NCBI GenBank assembly: GCA_963457665.1
Contig: OY735205.1
Coordinates: 25,892,691 to 25,956,690, forward strand
Length of the DNA: 64,000 bases
DNA from: Thysanoteuthis rhombus
Taxonomy: Eukaryota > Mollusca > Cephalopoda > Oegopsida > Thysanoteuthidae
Direction of reading: 5' to 3'
Under the pieces are notes generated by a model. It saw only the letters and a program-made list of their open reading frames with translations. It had not been told where the DNA came from and ran no database searches. Made by a program: the position numbers and the translations under genes. Of the stretch, positions 30,138 to 42,250 are shown one piece after another. The first letter of the stretch is position 1, and every line of letters begins with the position of its first letter.

Positions 30138-30349
30138 TGAAAGAGAAAAGGATAGAGAGTAATATAACTGATCAGGTGCCTTAGCTCAGCAGATTAGCAA
30201 ATCTAGGTACCGAATGGCAATACATTAACTTTCCAGGATATATCACTTTACATGAATCCCAAGAGGAAATTATCTTTTAAAGCAGATTATGATTACAGTA
30301 AATGAAGAATCTAGCTATGTACCCGTAGAACTTTGATGAGTGAATTAGT
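30138..30349. other. Non-coding stretch with a weak tRNA-like motif
   Basis: TTAGCTCAGCAG (30181-30192) matches box A but no box B follows at tRNA spacing. Confidence 0.3.
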
Positions 30350-30470
30350 GCAGTCTTTAAGTACACAAATGTGAAGCAAAAATGAAATGAGAAGGATCGA
30401 AACTCAAACCTGGCCAGTCATTTTCATTTTCCGCACTGGTGATCGTTATGCCAAACTGCAACCAAAGATT
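30350..30470 (-). repeat. Degraded SINE-like sequence
   Basis: On the minus strand TGGTTGCAGTTTGG (30451-30464) resembles box A and GAGTTTCGATCC (30393-30404) box B, about 55 bp apart. It adjoins the third arm copy. Confidence 0.35.
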
Positions 30471-30639
30471 TTTTTTATCAAATGACAATTTCTTATGAAG
30501 ATATATTTGACACAGCTTCGTTTCATGGAGTTTAAATATTTTGTTAAAGAAAATCATATATAATTTTGAACATCGAAAGAGATTTCCTTTTCTGAATGCA
30601 TTGGCTTTGCAGGATTGTACTTACAACTCTAATGCAACG

Positions 30640-30960
30640 AAGCCATTGTTTTCAATGGATTAGTCAAACTCTATCAAAGTTGGACTTGACTCTTTTGCCG
30701 TTTCCTGTAAGAAGAAAAATCCTTGACAAATTCAGGGATTGAGCTATTTACCGTTCCACGTGACGTTCAATCGATCTCATCTATGTAATTAACATTTCGC
30801 ATCTGTGATTTGAAATCACGTCCAAACAATTACCGGTTTGATCTCTCAACTGTCAAGTCATGTATTTACGAAATAAATACATGCAAAACACAAAAGCTGC
30901 AGTTATCATCTTCAGTCGAAAGAGAGGTAGGAATGGAGTTTGTCTTCGTGGAAGCCAGAA
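30640..30960 (-). repeat. Third, partial copy of the outer part of the arm repeat
   Basis: In the right arm's orientation, this stretch repeats the outer arm landmarks in order: AGTTGG (compare 34578), CCTGTAAGAAG (34598), GTGACGTTCAATC (compare GTCACATTAAACC at 34657), GTGATTTGAAATCACGTCC (compare 35118-35135), and ATCATCTTCAGTCGAAAGAG (compare 35246-35264). It has no insertion at the point where the right arm carries its 430 bp TA-bounded insert. Identity is about 70%, so it is older than the arm pair. Confidence 0.65.
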
Positions 30961-31400
30961 TTTTTGATTTCCAATTCTCTCTCTTGATTTTAATTTGCTA
31001 TGACAAATGCGATGATCAACGTGCTCTAATAGAATGAACCTTTTGAAGAAAGTTATAAAACTGTTATTTCATCTTGAGAATCATGATCATTTTCCATTAA
31101 ATTCTTTAATCGCTAATAATCTTCCCAAGGGGCAGGCAAACGATGCAGATACGAATAATAGTTATTGAGGTCCAAGTCGCTGAAGCTTTTCCATCCGTTA
31201 GTCGTACATTAATCCTTGCGTCATTACCTCGATAAAATCTCTCCCGCTGAAAATCTACACAATTACCAATACAGGCAATCGGTAAATTTGTGTTTATGTC
31301 TCTAGCATAAATGGAGATTATGTCCAACCGAGATGTTCCGACAGATAGAGAAACATTCATACAAAACGGGTCTGGATGGCACCGAGTAACAATTGAAGCA

Positions 31401-31403
<3 letters not shown>
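30961..31403. other. Non-coding stretch
   Basis: Nothing recognised between the third arm copy and the CT tract. Confidence 0.5.
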
Positions 31404-31465
<62 letters not shown>

Positions 31466-31470
31466 CTCTT
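31404..31470. repeat. (CT)n microsatellite
   Basis: About 65 bp; mirror of the (GA)n at 23627-23700. Confidence 0.96.
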
Positions 31471-31601
31471 TGAATAAGGGTCCTCCTTTTTCTATGAATA
31501 TCTTTCATTTTCTAACCACCTCTTCTTCTGTCAATATCTTTCCATATTATTCTAAAATTTATATCTATCAATCCATCTATCTCTGTCTCTCTGTCTGCCC
31601 A

Positions 31602-31618
31602 TCCCTCTCTCTCTCTCT

Positions 31619-31696
<78 letters not shown>
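31602..31696. repeat. (CT)n(TA)n microsatellite
   Basis: Short CT run, then about 75 bp of TA; no TA counterpart lies at the matching place in the left arm. Confidence 0.95.
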
Positions 31697-31698
<2 letters not shown>

Positions 31699-33522
31699 TC
31701 GCTACTCCTTTCTTTAGTTGCCTTTTCAACGTATCTTTCCATGTGTTTGCTACTCTTTTTCAGTAATTCTCTTAATGTCTCTTTTTCGTCAATTTTTCCC
31801 TCTCTTTTCTGCCCTTATCTTATTGTAGTGCTTTCTCTCTCTCTACTTTCTCTTTCTTCCTCTTTCACGTTTTGGGTCACAAACTCTTAGCCACTGTGTA
31901 AACGTCCTCTCAATTGTTTTGTTACTGTTCAGATGCTCCTTCTCACTCACTCAGTTACTATCCTTCCTTCTCTCTAATCTGCTATTGTTTTGTTGCGACC
32001 CTTCTACCTTTTTTTTCTCTCATTCTCAACCCTATGTCTGTTTGTATCATTTTGTATTTCTCTTTATCACTATATATCACCCTGTCAACCTTTTCTTCGC
32101 TTTCTATGTATTCCTTCACTTGATCTGTCACTCTCACCGTTCTTTATTGTTATTTCATTCATTTACTTTACTGACGCCTTCTTTTTCATTCTAACTCTTC
32201 TCTTGTTACTCCATCTCACCCCTTTCTAGTGTCTTCCATCAACGTCTCTTTTTCTATCCGTGTGTCTCACCTTTTTCACTGCCCCCCCCACAACCTTTCA
32301 ATATTTCCCTTCTTTTCCTCCTAAATATCGTCCCTTAACGCCGGTAAAATTACAAACGGTCATTTTGCGAACGATTATTCTGATATCCATGTTCAATGAA
32401 TACAACGATATCAATTATTCTGTATCAGTTAAGACATGAAACACCCCTGCAGACGAATCAAAGATCCTGCATTGCTTTTACTATGATTTCTTCACGATAT
32501 CTAACTCCTGAAAATGCCATTCATGGATGTTTCCACTAACGTTTAACATTTGGCTTTATCGATCATCCCTTTGCAGTGAGTTGACTTGATCAGTGCAAAA
32601 GGCAATCGATTGCTGTTGGAACATGTTTCAGGCATTCCAAGGAAATTTTTTTTAGCGCGTATCCATTTCGTTGATCCTGATATTGCACCAGGACTTCGAA
32701 ATATTTAGACCACTAGAATCAAAGATTGATTACATTTTCATCGTTATTCCCATCGAGATGTTCATCCAGTGTAACAAAAGATATCAGTGTAACAAAAGAT
32801 ATCAGCAGCTGTTTGTAGTCAATTTGTTCATATAATGTTAATAAAACAGGGGACAGTAATTAATTTCAGCTAAGCAAAATAGAAATTTGAAGGTAGATAC
32901 AGGTCATTTCGTATAGATTATACTAAGTGTATCAATTTCTCTTTTCACGGTTGGTACCGATGATTAATATCCTTACCGAAAATTAACGTCTCACTTATGG
33001 AATAGCGTATCGGAAAATTACCTTTTAAAATAATAATTGGTGCATTCCTCCGCTACAATAACTAGCAAAACAGACTAATATCTCTAGGTATGATTGGCAA
33101 CCATTTTAGGATAGGGAAAACTGATTGTAAATATGTGAAATAGTGCCAGCTGCCACAGGTTATTCGGTGCAAAAGGTACAGCATGACACGAAGAGCACAA
33201 TTGTTATCCACTGCATTTTTATGTACCTCTAACCATCAAGATTGTGTTTTGCTGAAGGACCCGGGCTGACAGGGAAAAATTGAGAAACTGATGACGTGCG
33301 CAATTCTATTTCACTATAATCTCCAAGTCAGGTGGATATGAATTCTGATACTGCTGTATATAATTGATGCTACAGGACACTGAACTGAATCTGACGTCAT
33401 CTTCGACCAGGAAGAACAAGAATCAACATGATGACATATGCTACCTATTTCTGTATCTTACCTTTAGAAATTACCATTAAAAATTGAAATGTCCATTCTC
33501 TACATCCTGCCACCCGGTTGTC

Positions 33523-33868
33523 AGTATCAGCAAACTGTCTTCATCTGAGTTGACTCCTAATCATATCCATGAGCTTTTATGCTTACTGTATCATACTCAG
33601 TAAAACGAATTGATTTTCCAGCACACTTAATTTAAGTAAGATTAAGGCAAATCAATTGTATAATTATTTTTGTTGCTTGGATCTTTTGAATATGCATTTC
33701 ATATTATTCCTTAAAATCCTTTAGCTATCATTATCGTTTTTAGTTTCCTTAAGTTTCCCACTTGCCCTCAGCTCGTTGTGATACTGCAACGTATGACAAT
33801 CTCAGCGCATGTGATGGTGTCAGATTCGATAAGATGAATTTCTCACAAAAACTGAATTAGCAATTTGG
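33523..33868 (-). repeat. Highly conserved block within the right arm
   Basis: Inverted partner of 21142-21490, with sharp edges at the shared GCTAATTCAG (33851-33860) and at TGATACTGACA (reverse complement, about 33523). Same length, with no large gap between the two copies. Confidence 0.8.
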
Positions 33869-34673
33869 CACTTGGCAAAAAAGAAACCCAGGAGTTTCTT
33901 CGACCTGAGAATAGAGAAACCAAGTCTCTTTTTAAATTGTGCGATGTCCTTGCAGGGAAATTGTATAGAATTTCTTCAGAAAATGTTATAATTCTCTAAG
34001 AAACCCAAATTTAAAGAATCGATGCTCCGATTTTTAAAGACAGGTTCTTAACTCCCTCAAGGAGCCTCGTGTCTTGATGTATTCACAAATTAACTGGGAA
34101 CTAATAGTTATTTTCATAATCAGTTGACCAGTCAAGAACACTTCTCTCCAAAAGAAGACTTCTCTTTCTGTCTCGGTAAATTATCCAGCGACACTACCGA
34201 GCTATCCAGTGTAAAAATTTTGGCTCAGCTGACAGAATATCAACTTTCTGTCTCGTTTAAATAGTACGAATGAAGGTTGGGCGATACATCTCGCGTTTAT
34301 GAGACCATATTTGAGTTAGATTACTTGATGGCTTCTGGTTTGGAAGCAATTAGAATGTTGATAATAGTTTGATTTGGTTTTCCCTTGCAAAAAAGATGTT
34401 TCATTATTAGACACCGCTTAGATTATAATTCACGATGGTCTCTGGAGGTAAATTAATTGAAAAATCATAATATTTTGTTGATTTGGTGTCGATTGCAATT
34501 AATGTCGGTTGATCCTGAGTCACATTTCATTCCAGACACAAGGGAGGCCAAATTAGATTTTATTCAACTACAGTCGGAGTTGGAATTAACTTTTCCCCTG
34601 TAACAAGAAAATCCCTTACCTAATTTAGGGGAGTGAACTCCTCACTGTATGATTCCGTCACATTAAACCAGAA

Positions 34674-34675
<2 letters not shown>

Positions 34676-34765
<90 letters not shown>

Positions 34766-35021
34766 TTACATTCAGCAGGAGGCTTCTAGTAGCCCTGACA
34801 ACAAAACTTACCCACAATGCATAGCCCCTGGCAGTGGACTCTGGTTCCACATGGTACATTTTAATTCACACTCACACAACGCACACCACTAATGATGGGA
34901 GAAATCCCGAAACATGTATGGACTATTGACATATAAGGATTAATAAACCTTACCACCAAAAACATCACTCCCGAGTCTGTCTCACTCTCTAAAGTACACA
35001 TTATATATATATGTATGTATG

Positions 35022-35100
<79 letters not shown>

Positions 35101-35104
35101 GTAT
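34676..35104. mobile_element. TA-bounded insertion private to the right arm
   Basis: The left arm and the third copy are continuous at this point, while the right arm has about 430 extra bases: a (TA)n tract, about 237 bp of unique sequence (34764-35000), then (TA)n(TG)n. The unique part contains a GNRA-capped hairpin followed by GAAAC (34897-34913), resembling the hammerhead-bearing 3' regions of Penelope-like elements. I see no coding part of a known element in it. Insertion is the simplest reading; loss from two other copies is less likely. Confidence 0.6.
34889..34915 (+). ncRNA. Hammerhead-ribozyme-like core (mutated)
   Basis: CTAATGA (34889-34895) is followed by a four-pair stem GGGA/TCCC closed by a GAAA loop, then GAAAC. 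This is the CUGANGA - stem II - GAAA order of a hammerhead, but the invariant G5 is A here and one extra U precedes the stem. Stems I and III are not convincing. At best an inactive relic. Confidence 0.25.
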
Positions 35105-35182
35105 AATCAACAAATACTCTTCAGTGATTTCAAATCATGTCAAAGCTATTGTTAGGCGGCTCTCTTACCAACAGAGCCAAAC
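35105..35182 (-). repeat. tRNA-derived SINE-like head in right arm
   Basis: On the minus strand TTTGGCTCTGTTGGTAAGAG is close to a tRNA D-arm / box A. It is followed by AACAATAGCTTTGACATGATTTGAAATCACTG in two runs matching the left-arm copy. It sits immediately outside the TG array that ends the arm's private insertion. Confidence 0.6.
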
Positions 35183-35430
35183 TGAAAACTCATGTGCACC
35201 TAAAAATGTATGTCTTATATGTATGATGCGAAAGTTGCCGTAATTATCTTCAGTTGAAAGAGAAGTAAGTTTATAACTTGGCTCTGCAGCAGCTACACTT
35301 TTATGCATTGATACTTAGCATTTTGGTTCTAGAATTCTACGGCTTTCTCAACAAAGGCGTAAGTTCTAATTGCAATATTTAATGATAAAACTGTTCGCCT
35401 TTGAGAGAACCATTGTTGTTTTAGTAGTAA

Positions 35431-35994
35431 TTGAAGATTTAATCTAATCCTACCGTAATTGAAGAGATAAGCGTGTAGTGTATAATGATTATTCGATGAT
35501 TGACTTCTGTACAAAGTTGATATTCGCCGCACATATTAGTCAGAACACAAGGCAAAGCATTGTCGAGTCTATAGTTGTTTTGATCGGTAACTTTTGAGAA
35601 ATTTTAACATAAATGAATACACGGAAAATTTAAAGATATTTCTTCATAATTTCTGCGGACTTGACTTTTCTTGACTTCAGCTCTTGAGAATTATCTAAAC
35701 ATACATGTAACATATTTAAAGTGGTATTAATGAAGAGAAGTTTACAGGAAACGTCAGACAGCGGACAGAACATTTATTTTGAAACAATTTTCGTTTGAAA
35801 ATTGGAAGAAAATCAATTCATATATAGCTACGATGAAGAGGGAATACCTGCGTACCGACTTAAAGTATTTACTGGCTGTTCAAGTTGGTTCCTTTGAATG
35901 GAGAGTGATACTTAAATCATCAAGTAGTTTATTCCTTGTCACATGAATTCATAAAATCATTATCGAAAATCAAATGAGCGTAAATTGCTGCTAA
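35431..35994. other. Non-coding stretch
   Basis: AGCTACGATGAAGAGGGAA (35827-35845) echoes a motif of the tandem repeat at the window start, ACTACAACGAAGAGGGAGAA. Otherwise nothing recognised. Confidence 0.4.
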
Positions 35995-36200
35995 AATATA
36001 TTAAACGATTTTATGTTAGGAAGAGCTCGGAGTAAAGTCCTTCATCCATGGACTCAAAGTAGTCCTTTGTCCATGGGCTCTAAGTAGAATATCTTGTCAA
36101 GAGAACAATGAAATAGTCAGGAATTCCTATTAAATATTACGATAAGAAGAGCTCAGGCCATTATCTATGGGCTTAAGTAAAGTCTTTCGTTCATCAAAAA
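35995..36200 (+). repeat. Approximate short tandem repeats
   Basis: AGTAAAGTCCTTCATCCATG (36033-36052) is echoed at 36061-36081 (AGTCCTTTGTCCATGGGCTC). The wider unit (TATTA..CGAT..GAAGAGCTC) recurs at about 36133-36160, ending in AGTAAAGTCTTTCGTTCATC. Confidence 0.6.
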
Positions 36201-36564
36201 ATAAATGGAAGGAAAAAGGTTTTTTTAAGCTGTAAAAGTTGTCAAAAAAACAAACAAACAAACAAACTTTTCAAAATCTGCAGAAAATTGATTGGATTTT
36301 ATTATTCATGGAGGTTGAGCTTCGCCTCTCCCGAAAGCTTGCCAACCCCCCACTTGGTTTGGTCTTCTATGTAGCGGTCTAACTCCTTCAGTATTGCGTA
36401 CTTGATTTTGATCGTTGGAGTTACCGTCATTCTCCAAAATGGACTAATACAAATCGCATTTATTTGTTTTTCAACGCAGAGGAAAGACTGGGAATACTAA
36501 ATTTTATTCACAACCAAACTTGTAAATGTGTGAACTGTACGAACAATGATGATAACAATCTGAC

Positions 36565-36830
36565 AATACATCAGCGTTGAGTATTGGTTAGCACACTACA
36601 CGTACGAATCATTATTAGGGTAAGGTTCGATCCTCGGCGATTGCTCCGTCCATATGGACATGAGTCAGACAGCCCAATAAACGTCAATAGTTAAATGACA
36701 AAACCACATCGCCGTCGACTGATTCTCAGCAAATTACTCCTGCAAATCATCAATACGGTAATGATTTGATCCTCGATGTTTGCTCCATACAGTCAGACTC
36801 GTGTCAGGTTAGGCTTAGCAAATATTGATA
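36565..36830 (+). repeat. SINE-like sequence with a diverged second unit
   Basis: GGTTCGATCC (36624-36633) is a good box B, with TTGAGTATTGG (36577-36587) as a weak box A 47 bp upstream. The following TCGGCGATTGCTCCGTCC is echoed at 36763-36790 (GATTTGATCC, TCGATGTTTGCTCCAT, GTCAGAC). This indicates two related units in tandem about 140 bp apart. Confidence 0.55.
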
Positions 36831-39458
36831 CCGTTGGGATGAGATGATTAAGGCTTATTTGTAAGCATTGCGTTGAGCATTGTTGATCATACTCAGGATA
36901 TATTAAAGACAACAAAGAAAAAGAAGATATAACGAAAGTATCCTTATTTTATTATTCAATAAATGCCTGTCTGTGTGCGTCGGTATGAATTAACAACAAC
37001 CAAGTTATCCTAATGCAATCCTTTCTAACTGTCAGACACCATGGTATGGTTTTAGCGAGTTATTTTTTGACGATTCCGAAACTATTTAATTTTTAGTGAG
37101 GAGTTCGATTTAAAACGTTAAACTGTACCCTTTCTGTCCGGCAGCGTTTGTGCTTCCATCGAAATCTCACGACAAACAGAAAAATAGCCTGCACCGCTCT
37201 TACTCGACAACTGGTCATTGCATGAAGTTGACATTTGCAACATATATCAGTTTGTATAAAAGTCAAACAACTAAAACTGGGGGAGGGGGCCTAACCTCAT
37301 CCACTCTCCCTTTGATGAGGCTAAGAAAAATGCTGATTTCGGTTGCGATCACTTTCTGCATGGTTTCTATAAATTATCTCCTTGATTTTCACTTTTTAGA
37401 ATATATTTTGTATCGATTGTTACTCATTGCTAAGTACCAATTACATTTCTAATCATAATTACATACACGTAGTTCATTCATATTTATCTTCCATTGCAAT
37501 CATGGAAGGGTTCTCCACATACTATAATGTTCTTTGGAATGAGCACTCCAGTAGTTCTTTAGATTCAACGAGCGTTCGTCCGTCTCTTGGAGCATAACTT
37601 GAAGACAGCTGCAGCTATGACCACTAAATTTTTGAGGCACAATACGATGTTTGCTGCACGGTAGTCAGTGTTTGTGCTCTCCCCAATAATAATGATCTGA
37701 TTTCCATGAATCTATCCATCTGTATAGTACGAGAAATCCCATTCTGTTAATACGCATGCTACGTCTGAGTAGCCTAAACATACATTGTAGCCAGAGATAT
37801 AGAATTAAACCAATGAAAATGAGTAAGAATGGTTAAAAGTCCCATTTAAGCTTTTCGGGGGAATAAGCCGGTGACTCGTTAGCAGAGTAGTTTAATAGTT
37901 AGTTGAATTGATGCTTAAAAACTCAGCAATATTTGTTTTGATATGATTCTCCGATTTTGAATAATCTGAAAATAATGTTTCGCCAAATATTCATACGCAA
38001 TTACAGAAATATTAACATTCTGACTCACATTTGTATCATTATTTGGCACACAGTCAACTGGAAAATCATGTTTCTCTTCAAAAATTATTCTTTTATGCCG
38101 AAACAAACACACCAGTTAAATTGATTAAGTATTTGAAATCAATTATTTTTAATTGAAAATAATTAACCATAAACACTTGCATATAATCTGCTTACACTCA
38201 TAATCTTAATTTATCGTTGCAGTTGTCATCTGTTGAGGAATCTGGTATCAATGATTAACTAAAGAATATTCAGAATAATTAACTATAACATTTTAGATTA
38301 CCATGAAATTAGTTGAAAACTATTTTGTTATTCAAACTATTTTGCCTGTTCTCTCGCCAACAGTACTAGACTTAGCTGACAATTTCATGATTCTGTTGAT
38401 TGCAAATATAAACTGGAAGAAACAAAAGAAAATATAGGTATCTATACTCGAACTGCGAAATCCCAAAAAGGCAAAAATTGTATAGGCTGATATGTTATGG
38501 TAAAAATAAAGATGAGTGTCTGAAAAATAAATGGAATAATGGACACATTCAATATAGAAAAAAAATTTGATTATACAAGGAGGCTGAAGACAACAATAAT
38601 CCCAAATGACTTCATCTAAGAACTTAGCTCAACAGAAGATTGCCAGAAAAATATGTTCTTTTAATGAAAAAATGTGGAGACAATAGCTTGAAAATCTATA
38701 GAATAATGAAAATTGTACGTTTCCGACAAATCTTACTGGAAACATTCACAACCTCCAGTCTTGATCGATACGGAACAAAACAATTGCACGTAATATGAGT
38801 CTCAGAGGCGCGCCCTGTTTTGCCGCAGAAGCAAGTTACTGGAGAATCTCTGACAAATACGTAGATAAATAATTGTTCCAGAAAGGAATGTCTGCATATA
38901 TTTTCCAGATATTATTATTTCTTATGATAGTTGCTTTTTCAATGTTTGGGAGTGAAGAATATTGCAAATCGAATAAACTCACAAGCGCATAATTAACATG
39001 TTCATGTCATTTACTCTGCACAGTATTTGCTAAATTGAATATACATAGGCACACACACATGCACGCACACGTATATATATATTTGAAAGAGCAGGCGTTT
39101 GTGAGTGTGTACACGAGTAAGTATCCGCATATGCACTCACATGTATACACACACGTATATCTACCAATCTGTCAATACATAAGTGCATGCACAATCCCCG
39201 TGAATTATTCGTATATGCACCAATTTTCACTTGAATGACGGAACAATAGATGTATAAATTTTGTGGTAATGATTGTTAACACGATGAAAAAAAGGGGCAC
39301 ACCATTTTCACTTAGTAACGAATATATTCATTCTGCACTGAAGTCCATGGAAATCGTACAAATCCCTTTTAGACCTTTACACTGTACCATTGGTAGAATT
39401 TTGACACTGATCTTGTAATTAGCAACCTATAATAACTCATGATGAAGTGGGAGAACTT
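36831..39458. other. Non-coding stretch
   Basis: No gene recognised; a 100-codon frame at 37150-37452 has no recognisable domain or splice framing. Confidence 0.5.
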
Positions 39459-39515
39459 GACATCATCATCAGTCTTTTAGCATCCATTTTTGGATATAAA
39501 CCTTTCATAGGAATC
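39459..39515 (-). pseudogene. Very short RTE 3' terminus
   Basis: On the minus strand GAAAGGTTTATATCCAAAAA leads to GCTAAAAGACTGATGATGATG. This matches the 57 kb copy (GGAAGGTTCATGTCC then AAAAGACTGATGATGATG). Only the last 55-60 bp of the element remain, an extreme 5' truncation. Confidence 0.55.
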
Positions 39516-39948
39516 ACCATATCTCGGTTTTTCATATAAGATACTGTGCTTTTTTGTGATCTCTTCATGTAACGTTAAGCATGATTCTCTGATATGCATG
39601 TTGTATGGTTCTTGGCTTACGATTCAACCTTTTGGTCATATTCCGTGTTTCAGCTCTATTGGTGACTATCGACAGGATGCATTGGTTGGATACCATTCTT
39701 TTTATGACCTACTAAATTTTTTTGTTTTTAATGGTTATGCTTGCTCTACCGGGAACTTGCCATTCTAAAATGATACTTCGCTCAATTTTTTCTTTCGAGG
39801 CTTACATGGAAATTATTTGTTCTAGGTAGATGTTATGGACTTCAAATCTATTCTCACATTTATAAACTCTTTACCCTCACTAGCAGTAGCAGCAGAATTA
39901 TTTGAAACCTAGTCTATACACAAATAGAATAATTTTTTAAAAGTTTTT

Positions 39949-39950
<2 letters not shown>
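39516..39950. other. Non-coding stretch
   Basis: Nothing recognised. Confidence 0.5.

Positions 39951-40020
<70 letters not shown>
39951..40020. repeat. (TA)n microsatellite
   Basis: Pure TA, about 70 bp. Confidence 0.97.
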
Positions 40021-40022
<2 letters not shown>

Positions 40023-40405
40023 GCAATACATCCAAGAACAAAAACTCTGGTAAAACGATCATATAACGACTCACCCTTTATCGTGTGCTACACCCCGACA
40101 GTCAATCAATTTTGGATCTATTTTTGCTGCTTAATATTGAAAGCTTCAAGAACTTGCTCGATTGTAGCTGCACTGTTCTGAAGTGATATATTGTGGACAC
40201 ACTTCTTTGATTGTCAATTTCTTCTGCTGGATTATTGACGAATAATGTCCAGCCATTCAAAATTTGAAAATTGACTTTTTGGTGAGGTACAAGACAATGT
40301 GAAGTATTATTTCTTTTTTTTTTATGGAGTATTTATAATGTCATTAGGTATATATTTAGAAATGTTTTCTAAAAAATTGTGTAATCAATGATGTCATGCC
40401 AAACC
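40021..40405. other. Non-coding stretch
   Basis: Nothing recognised. Confidence 0.5.
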
Positions 40406-40454
40406 ATCTATCTATCTATATCTATACCTATATCTATATCTATCTATCTATCTA

Positions 40455-40538
<84 letters not shown>
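40406..40538. repeat. Compound (TCTA)n(TA)n(GA)n microsatellite
   Basis: Left edge of repeat family 1 copy c. Confidence 0.95.
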
Positions 40539-40541
<3 letters not shown>

Positions 40542-40762
40542 GAGTTAGTGATGTAGAAACTAAAATAACCATCATTACCATCATCAACGAGAGGAAATTT
40601 TTACATTGTGCCATAATAACATATGTGAAAAAAACACCGAAGGAAATTACATAAGTTACATTAATAGATATTGGGAAAGAAAAGACTGAAGTAACACAAA
40701 ATCACTTTTGGAAAGTTTTTTTTTAATCTTTCGTGTTCAATTCTCTAAAGCTCTCTAGACTC
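40539..40762 (+). repeat. Microsatellite-bounded repeat family 1, copy c
   Basis: Lies between a (TA)n(GA)n array and a (CA)n array, in the same order as copy a. Shared landmarks: GTGAAAAAAACACCGAAG, TTACATTAATAGATATTGGG, GACTGAAGTAACA, TTTGGAAAG, then CACACACA. About 70% identical to copies a and b. Confidence 0.65.
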
Positions 40763-40807
40763 CACACACACACACACACACACACACACGTATGTATATG
40801 TATATAG

Positions 40808-40841
<34 letters not shown>
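40763..40841. repeat. Compound (CA)n(TATG)(TG)n microsatellite
   Basis: A CA block and a TG block separated by a TA-rich linker, so the two halves are complementary and could form a hairpin. Right edge of repeat family 1 copy c. Confidence 0.95.
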
Positions 40842-41264
40842 TCGTGGTCAATCAGGGGGTATCCAACTTTTTTGATATTTCAAAAATCGTTACGGAGCTT
40901 TGATGCAGCTTCACAACCAATCATGCGCTGATGTATCAAGAGATTCTCTGTGCGGGACCTCAGTCGTCAGTGATTCTCTTTTGATTGAGCTTCATTATTT
41001 GCAATTTTTTTTTTTTGCATTGACCAGATTTTTCAGTCTCTTTACCATCCACATTCGACTGAAAAAGATATCAGACCATGGCTAACGTTGAACAGAACAT
41101 CGCAAGGTAATAGACAGTAACACCCCCGAAAGCATTTTGCACACAGATCTGAAAAGTGAAAGGGACGTTTCAATAAGTATAAGAGGTCACATGAGGAGTA
41201 TATTGAAAGTGAGTAAGGCAGCATCGTAGGAAGTTGACAATTCTTCTGCAATATGGAACAGACG

Positions 41265-41268
<4 letters not shown>
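40842..41268. other. Non-coding stretch
   Basis: CAGGGGGTATCCAACTTTTT (40853-40872) vaguely recalls a hAT end but is not called. Confidence 0.35.
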
Positions 41269-41359
<91 letters not shown>

Positions 41360-41370
41360 CATATATATAC

Positions 41371-41413
<43 letters not shown>
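41269..41413. repeat. (TA)n(TG)n microsatellite
   Basis: About 110 bp TA then about 35 bp TG. Confidence 0.96.
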
Positions 41414-41416
<3 letters not shown>

Positions 41417-42026
41417 ATCTTCTCAAATATTTCGATGCTCGATCTGAGCGACAGTAAAAATAATTATTAAGAAAAAAAAAGGTTCCAAAAAGTCTAGTAT
41501 TATTATCATCATTTCTGTTCGCCCGGGCATCATTCAGATCGTTCGAGAGGAAGAAGCCAAAAAAAAAAAAGAAAAGAAAAAAGAATCTCCCAATTATTTT
41601 TAAGGGAAAAACAAGCCGAGTCTTTTTGCTACAAAATTATATGTTTCTTAGTTAAGTCTAGATTAATATAGACACGGCAAAAAGAATTATTTCCAATCAT
41701 CCAATCTCCAACACAAGAGTCACATGATTATATGTTGCAAAAATGTGACATCTGAAAATAAAATTTGATCGACGAATGTGTGATTATTGGTGATTGTTGA
41801 AGCTTTTGTCGTTGCATCCTGTTCTCGAGAAGACAAGGGCGAAATAGTGCAAGATGTAGACGAGACGATTCTTTCAATATTTTCTCTTTCCGTCTGAACA
41901 ATTCGATTTGATAAAATAACATGTTGTCTGTTTAGTGGCGAGGATAAAGAAATGTTGGCTGTGTGATGTTATTCGATCAGATATTTTAATACCATTATAA
42001 CAACTAACCTTTCTTAGCCTGGAGCC

Positions 42027-42030
<4 letters not shown>
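41414..42030. other. Non-coding stretch
   Basis: A-rich run at 41559-41582; nothing else recognised. Confidence 0.5.
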
Positions 42031-42103
<73 letters not shown>

Positions 42104-42146
42104 TGCAGAACGATAGATATATACATAAAGAGAGAAAAGGCTATAC

Positions 42147-42224
<78 letters not shown>

Positions 42225-42250
42225 ATATATATATATGTATGTATGTATAT
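42031..42250. repeat. Two TA arrays with a (GA)n block
   Basis: (TA)n(GA)n at 42031-42103 and (CATA)n(TA)n at 42143-42250, separated by 40 bp. Confidence 0.95.

Larger units (their letters stand above)
31880..35430 (-). repeat. Right arm of a large inverted repeat
   Basis: This is the reverse-complement counterpart of 20030-23560. It carries its own insertion of about 430 bp at 34676-35104, flanked by TA arrays. Homology resumes outside that insertion, with a tRNA-like head at 35105-35182 and a match continuing to about 35420. A small local duplication (TGTAACAAAAGATATCAG twice, 32770-32806) is private to this arm. The inner part, 31880-32290, is strongly pyrimidine-biased, complementing the purine-rich inner part of the left arm. 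Confidence 0.85.

Noticed and set aside
31311..31766. 151-codon plus-strand ORF
   Set aside because: Made of CT and TA arrays plus pyrimidine-rich flank.
40853..40872. hAT-like end CAGGGGGTATCCAACTTTTT
   Set aside because: Too diverged, with no partner end or transposase-like sequence.
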